Below, piece after piece: positions 58,149 to 64,000 of a DNA stretch of 64,000 nt; position 1 is the first letter of the stretch, and the number at the start of each line of letters is the position of its first letter. The DNA comes from Antitrichia curtipendula (taxonomy: Eukaryota > Streptophyta > Bryopsida > Hypnales > Leucodontaceae). Below the pieces are notes generated by a model, which was not told the origin of the DNA, searched no databases, and saw only the letters and a list, made by a program, of their open reading frames with translations. The DNA lies in NCBI GenBank assembly GCA_951230915.1, contig OX579640.1:25564981-25628980 (forward strand). Reading direction: 5' to 3'. The position numbers and the translations under genes are program-made.

Positions 58149-60500
58149 ATCATATTTTAATAGCACTAATAATATTAGTTTGGTATCACCTTGACGTTGT
58201 TTCAAGCAGCACTAGTTTGGTAGTACTTTAGTATAGATGTCTTCTTTCAAGGCAAAGAGTCGGGCTTCTGCTAAAGAAGCGGTGTGCTACTTCTAGGCCC
58301 ATATTTTGAGAGAATGTGAAAGTTGTTTCTATTGTAACAAAAGTAAGTGCTTGCTAATGGGCGTGCATGTTCCCACTATTAAAAAATGGCATGCAAATCA
58401 ACAAAATTTTAGCAATTTTTTGTTGATTTCAGTGCTACATAGACCATTTCAATACTTTGTCAAGGGATTTCTCACGATTGTTTGGAAGGGTGACTCTTTT
58501 ATATTGATTCCAACATCAACAAGTATCGATAAGGGGATGACATTCATCCAATTGACCGATCATTCATCCGCAAAAGAAAAGATGTGAAGGAGACGAAGCC
58601 TAGTGCGTTGTTGCCCTCTTTCCTATCTTTGGCTCGTATCCTGCTTGGCAGCGTTGCCTGCGCAATCTGCCGCAAGGGTACACCATTTGGCCGATCCTGT
58701 CCCATGTCTCATTTACCTCCTTTATTCTTTCAATTTTTGTTTTGTTTTGTTATGTCATTCCATCTAGCAGGGTTTCAAAATTTAGGGTTTAAGGCGTCAG
58801 TAACAGGGAGCTTTGAAATGGTCTGCAAGCTTCGGAGAAGAAGATGCAAGAACCTTCTGCGAGACATCAAAGTTCAGAATCTAATTTTCAACATCTTCAT
58901 GGGAGAGAGTGGAGACAGAGTGACTTGTGCTTCTAAGGTACATTCTCTTGTCTTTCCCTTGTCACCTACCAAACGTTTCTCTATCTTTCACTCTATGACA
59001 AGTTTATCAAATATATAGTTCATGTTGCAAACATCACGCTCCAATTTTTTAAAAGATTTTCACAACATTAGAAATGGGAATATATCTTTCAAGCGAATAG
59101 TTAAATGGACTAACCTTACAAATTGTGCATGGACAAAAACAATCTTTTAGGCATCTAATTATAAAACTCTTTAAAAATATACTCCTATAATTAAAGGTCT
59201 CTACAATGATAAGATTGTAATATTGAAGGGGAGAATTTTCTAACACTATCTACAATAATCACTATGGTCAAACACTTACGCTTGCTCATTTACTGAGCAA
59301 TTTCGTTTGAAAACATTTATTAGAAAAAATAGAGTGTCTAATATGAAATTATCAACCTAATATAAACAAAAATTACAAATAATTTTATTGACAACTCCTA
59401 CATCTTGTAACATTCTCCATGTACTTTGCTTTTTTTTAATGAGAGGTTGAAAATTTGAACTTTGTTAATGACAAAAATATCAACATATAAATTCAGACTT
59501 TTATTGATTTCTACACTTTAAATTCAGTCCAAATAAGAGTAGAAAATTTATACTTTGGTGTACTTTGATTTGATATATTTAAAATCAATAAAATAATCTA
59601 CAAACCTTGAATGACTCTTTTAGACATTTGGAGTTTGTTGTAAAATAATCTTTTAATTAAAAAAAATTGGAATACATTTTTATTAATTCAAATGATAGAG
59701 AATAACCAACATCCATTTCAGTAATTTGAACAACCCATGCTTGTATACAAAGCCAATACTAACCAATGTATTTAATATTTGCTAAACTATACTCTATTGT
59801 ATCCAGTTTTTTTGTAATACTGTTTATGACCATTTGGTCTAAACCTTTATTAGGCAAAGTACCTTCTATTTCAATTATAAATTATATACTGCATGGAGTC
59901 TTGTGAAGGGGTTTCAGTTGCCCATGCTTCTTTCTCTGTGTTTTTTTGGATTTTTTTATATCTTTACATAATTCCAAATTTTCGTAAACACGATAAATAT
60001 TTGATATAAAGCAAGATCAAGGAATCCTCAAAGGAATCTTGATAGAGGTCCTCTTATTTGAAATTTGAGTGAGAAATAGTTTCCGTCTTGCATTTTGTAA
60101 TATTACATTGCATCCAATGAAATAGCAATAAAATGAAAATCTTTGTTATTTCTCAGAAAATCCAATTGGATTAAAGAATACATTCTTTGAGCTACACTTA
60201 TATAATCAAGACATTCTTGCATGTCATACCACACATAAGTTGTAGAAGACAACCTTGTAAAAAATCTTCTTATGTATTTGAGCATGTCTCTTTATTTTAT
60301 CTTCTATAATTTAATATTTTCTATCACTCCGAGATATCTTGATTTTGAAAGCATCCCTCCAGAAATGAAATGGAATATTTTACTACAGCATAATTTTAGG
60401 GCAGTTCACTGCAACTTGAATTTCTATATTTTGTTCTTTGAAATTTTCACACAACATGTAGACAAGGTTTTTCTTGAAGGCCCAACTATTTCCATTATGG
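58149..60500. other. AT-rich, no gene recognised
   Basis: 3' flank of the JmjC gene followed by unique AT-rich DNA. A frame at 58584-59018 has no motif and a mid-frame phase change; not supported as a gene. Confidence 0.4.
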
Positions 60501-60504
60501 GTTT

Positions 60505-61124
60505 AGGCATACCAAATTTCAATTTAAAAAAACATAACTCCATTTTTGGTGAATTTTTAAAGTCAATTTTCATGGTCTTACATAATATTTTATTGAAAAA
60601 AATCAGTGAAGAATGTTTTCAATTTGATTGCATCTACATGTAGGGAGCATCCATTTGCACATCTTTCAAATTAAAAAACACCCCCTTAAGTAACAAAGAT
60701 ATGAGCAATGAAGAATTCCATCATAAGCATTATATGATGGACCTTGAAGAAATTGATATCTATGTATTTTAATTAGATTTTGGCATTTGCCCTTCACATA
60801 GTAGCTAATTTTGTACATTTGAGCATGATGGGACAATTACTTTGCCAAAATCTAATTAAAATACATAGATATCAATTTCTTCAAGTTTCGTTATATAATG
60901 CTTGTCATGGAATTCTTCATTGTTCATATCTTTGTTACTTAAGGGGGTGTTTTTTAATTTGAAAGATGTGCATATGGATGCTTTCTACATATAGGTGCAA
61001 TCAAAATTGAAAAAATTCTTCACTGATTTTTTTCAATAAAATATTATGTAAGACCATGAAAATTGACTTTAAAAATTCACCAAAAATGGAATTTTGTGTT
61101 TTCAAAACTGAAATTTGATATGCT
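60505..61124. repeat. Fold-back inverted repeat with ~280-bp arms
   Basis: Arm 60505-60785 and arm 60843-61124 are imperfect reverse complements (for example GATTTTGGCA/TGCCAAAATC at the loop, AAACACCCCCTTAAGTAAC/GTTACTTAAGGGGGTGTTT, AAGTCAATTTTCATGG/CCATGAAAATTGACTT), with a loop of about 57 bp. A transcript would form one long hairpin. Its left shoulder resembles the TTAA MITE remnant at 47405. Confidence 0.85.
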
Positions 61125-61129
61125 TGGTT

Positions 61130-62620
61130 GGGATTGGGTAGGGATTGAGTATTAATTATGCAAAACAGAAAATAACAATTTTATTTATAAGTTATGTACA
61201 GATTTTTGAATGGCTAAAGAAGGCGGTTCGGTACATGATTGAACCATAGCTCACTCTCACTCACTGTACTACGCAATGATAACTTAACTTAACCCCTTTT
61301 GCATGTAACAGGCACAATTAGCCTACGGTTCACAGACTCATGGTATTTCGGTGTGGTTTTGCATTCTGAATGGAAATACACTTGAATAAAAAATTGGTGG
61401 CAAGGTAACGAAGAAAATTTAGAAGAAAAATAAATAAATATTTAGGTCAATATACATCAGCTCTGCCTCACCAAATGGGTGTTTTGGCGTATTGCCCTGA
61501 ATACAAGGCATTATACGAGGCGCTCTACTATATGGAATAGCCCTTAGAGTATGGTTTTTTGTGAAGTCACGTGAAACCGCCTCAGCCGGTTCATGGCAGT
61601 TTAGAGGTACGAAGTCTGGTGAGTGGATGAAGGAGACGTTTCCTCGAATTCTAAACCAACTCTTCTTTCAAGGGATTAGTGAAGAAGGTGATCTTCACAG
61701 CTGCTGTGGAACGCAATGGATGTTTGTATTGCCGTGCGGGAATATATAACGTAACCCAGCCCATTGTGGTCAAATGACCCATAGTGGACACCTACCTCAT
61801 GACCCCATCGTGGTTTTCTCAGTTTTTTCAGATTTTGCCTTCAATGCATGTCTTACATGATCGTAATGAAGTAGTTACTGACCTCATTAGGAACTTCTAA
61901 TTTTTCAGTGAAAATTCGTCGTGAGAATTGACTTTTAAGGCTTTCCATGTTAGAAAAGATTTTGACTGCTTTAGGTGAGCCAAATGAGCATGATGGATTC
62001 AGATTTTGTTCGATAAAAGGTAGTCTACAGACTCTTATGGGCAAAAATGCATTGAACACTTCAAAAATTCATAGCAAATTCACATTTTGTCAGAAGAAGA
62101 TAATTTTAATTGCTCTCATTGTTTCTTGCACTTGTACTGTTGTGGGAAAAAAATTAAAAAATTTCAGTTACCACATGATGTCAAGCTCCTTATTTTGACC
62201 ACTATGGGCTGGTTTACCTTAGACCGGAAGTTCTTCGCTTCAAATTGCCGATCAATGCGGGTGAGGTGCTGCACAGAGCGGGAGAGTTGTGTTGCTGCGA
62301 TTGAGGGTTTAGGTTATCAAAATCTGTTCATGGCGGGCGGAGATTTCTTGAAGACAGAATTGGAGAGTGATCTTGGAGGCTAGTGCATGCTGGAGCGGTG
62401 GTTTATTGAAGAGCCCATATTAGATTCCAAATGGCCAATTTGAATAATACCAAGGCTACATTTCTTTACGGAAAGTGAGACTTTATACTAATTGAATTAT
62501 ATTTGAGAAGGGAGGGAGGATAGGTTGATGGTGTTATTAATTTAACCCAGATCCTATAGATCTTATATTCAATCTCTCGGCTTTCCTATTGACATTTGAA
62601 TTTTCTATTTGGATACTGCT
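61130..62620. other. No gene supported
   Basis: Mixed-composition DNA. Short frames near 61561-61749 and 62087-62383 have protein-like patches but no defensible start, splice site or domain. Confidence 0.35.
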
Positions 62621-62629
62621 GATCTCTCA

Positions 62630-63340
62630 CGCTATTGATTCTTCACATTCTTGATCACTCTGATCACTCCTGGCTCTTTCCATTGGCCGGATTCAACTCC
62701 TCATTATCGATTCTCACAATCGATACGGGTTCGCTTCACAGCTGGTTCTCTCAATTGACTAGTCACTCTGCACTATCGATCTCCTCTATCGATACGCACT
62801 CAGTTCGACCCTGGTCCACTCCATTGGCCAAATCAGATCCTTTCAATGGATTAGCTCAGCCCTTTGCTATCGATTCTCACAATCGATGCAAGTTCACAAT
62901 GGCCTGGTCTTCTCGACCAGCCAGATTAACAACTCTCTCAATCAATTTTTGCTATTGATTTCCTTCATATCGATCCTGGCATTCTTCCATGGATCGGAAT
63001 CACTCTCAATTGATCACTCTCAATTGGCATACACAATTCTTCATTCACAATTAATCAAGCTCACAAATACACCAGCAAACGCACAACACATACACACAAT
63101 AGCAAAAGCAATTATTTATTAACTCAATCGATTACAAACTCGCATTCCCATAGATTCACCGACCAGGAACAGGAGCTCTGGCTTTCTTCCAGACTGAAGA
63201 AGCTATCGATTCTCTCTATAGATATACTGCCTCTTCCTATCGGTTCACTAAACGGCCATGCCCCTATAGATCTCTCCTATGTACCCGATAGAGATCAAGA
63301 GCTATAGCTATTCACCAAAAAGGTGTATTTACACTATGTT
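62630..63340. repeat. Field of short stem-loops (ATCGAT, GATCACTC, CCATTGGCC words)
   Basis: Repeated dyads with tiny loops: ATCGATTCTCACAATCGAT (62697 and 62870 regions), CTATCGATCTCCTCTATCGATAC, TGATCACTCTGATCACTCC, GGTCTTCTCGACC, CAATTGATCACTCTCAATTG. The stems are 5-7 bp, loops 5-9 nt, and the phrase order 'dyad, GGTT/GGTC phrase, CCATTGGCC' recurs with about 60-bp spacing. Confidence 0.55.
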
Positions 63341-63500
63341 TATTGTTCCAGCTATAGAAAATCGAAAAGTAGTCCTGAAATTTCTACTATAGCAAAACTA
63401 TTATCCAATAGTGTGACTACATAGCCCTCTCTCTAGCTGGTTGCATCCCCGCAACCCAAAAATAGATCTATAGACACACTATAGCGACATCCACCATTGA

Positions 63501-64000
63501 TCACTTCTTTTTTGATAGTCTTGGAGACAATCGCACTGCTGAAGGTGTCGCTATCGCTAGGGTGCGGTCGATCACGCATGTTGTATCAGGCCCACGCCAT
63601 TCTATCAGCATCCGCCATAGATCACCAACGCCCGCCACCAACACTTGTGCATTATGCGCCTCCATGCGCTTGTACAATTGTTGATAACCTGCACGGCGCC
63701 TATCGAGGTCTCCCGATCGCTGCATTTTATGGAAATTCTCTATAGCTGCGTACCTACTCCCCTTATATTCATCCATAATCACGTTATATGCTCCCTGGAG
63801 AAAGTGCGTAATACACATCAGCTCAAACAATCGTAATCTCCGCGAAGCCATGTACTTAATCTTCGTGAAAATATGGCCGTCTTGCCCCTGCCGGCCACCA
63901 ATCCGCGGATCGATGATCATATCGAATTCACAGCACCAATGGGCCAGAGTGTTGCAGAAGATCGCTTGTCGATAGCACACCGGATCCTTGTGATCACGGT
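63501..64000 (-). CDS. Unidentified protein, C-terminal part, runs off the right edge
   Basis: Minus-strand frame with no stop from the window edge to the stop at 63501, at least 166 codons. It is fairly GC-rich compared with its surroundings and has even, protein-like composition (CYRQAIFCNTLAHWCCEFD, DPRIGGRQGQDG, RRLRLFELMC, YKRMEAHNAQVLVAGVGDLWRMLIEW), ending in a basic tail. I do not recognise the family. No start codon is visible because the 5' part lies outside. Confidence 0.45.
   Translation of the reverse strand, partial: RDHKDPVCYRQAIFCNTLAHWCCEFDMIIDPRIGGRQGQDGHIFTKIKYMASRRLRLFELMCITHFLQGAYNVIMDEYKGSRYAAIENFHKMQRSGDLDRRRAGYQQLYKRMEAHNAQVLVAGVGDLWRMLIEWRGPDTTCVIDRTLAIATPSAVRLSPRLSKKK

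Noticed and set aside
58584..59018. 144-codon plus-strand frame with Cys residues
   Set aside because: No conserved spacing, composition like random AT-rich DNA, non-ATG start.
62087..62383. Possible rhodanese-like C-terminal exon (GLGYQNLFMAGGDF)
   Set aside because: Only about 15 residues look similar; no clear splice acceptor or active-site Cys loop.
1..64000. tRNA or rRNA genes
   Set aside because: No cloverleaf with A/B boxes and no rRNA core sequence noticed by eye on either strand.

Overview
This looks like nuclear DNA from a plant, probably a repeat-rich streptophyte or land plant. I cannot name the species. The evidence is: GT-AG introns of about 90-210 bp in two genes; interstitial CCCTAAA (plant-type telomere) motifs; a Copia-type LTR with a purine tract next to it; a plant-type hAT transposase; and broken pieces of plant-type genes (SDN-like nuclease, TITAN-like zinc finger, SNF2/INO80-like ATPase, S8 subtilase). 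Genes are few and most of the sequence is AT-rich repeat. All splice sites, domain calls and repeat periods were read by eye.

Layout. (1) 190-1290, minus strand: a TET/JBP-like Fe(II)/2-oxoglutarate dioxygenase. (2) 1351-3932: tandem ~380-bp repeats with a ~118-bp satellite inside them. (3) 3933-18686: the main discovery, a 14,754-bp hAT transposon. It is bounded by an exact 8-bp duplication (CCCAAAAC) and near-identical terminal repeats (CATGGTTGTCATA / CAGGGTTGTCATA). Undisturbed copies of the target repeat in the same window give an empty-site comparison. Besides a transposase with all three catalytic acids it carries a protein-kinase-like gene and a coiled-coil/RING-H2 gene. Each of the three genes has its own array of CCCCGCCC/CGCGCCC boxes followed by a TATATAA box, and arrays of the same boxes lie near both ends of the element in opposite orientation. 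Each gene carries one or more stops or frameshifts, so this copy is probably decayed or depends on recoding.

(4) 19150-22851: Copia LTR remnant and gene fragments. (5) 23015-53128: a pair of long inverted arms (about 4.3 and 2.85 kb) enclosing about 23 kb. The enclosed part holds satellites, TTAA-flanked piggyBac-like MITEs, and one large 8-exon gene (36326-43940, about 2,214 aa). That gene has a tentative ParB/sulfiredoxin-like fold, a duplicated exon module and a C-terminal FCP1/NIF-type phosphatase domain whose catalytic motif is lost. (6) 53690-55235: a subtilase fragment and a second 118-bp satellite array on the opposite strand. (7) 55813-58148: a 4-exon JmjC dioxygenase with apparently intact metal and 2OG ligands. 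(8) 58150-64000: AT-rich DNA, a ~280-bp-arm fold-back, a field of short stem-loops around ATCGAT, and an unidentified ORF running off the right edge.

Working model (inference): the hAT element is a self-contained mobile unit whose transposase, kinase and RING genes share one promoter design, possibly controlled through the same boxes the transposase binds. Two Fe(II)/2OG enzymes of the kind that act on DNA bases (TET-like) and histones (JmjC) lie in the same transposon-dense window, but nothing here shows that they act on these elements.
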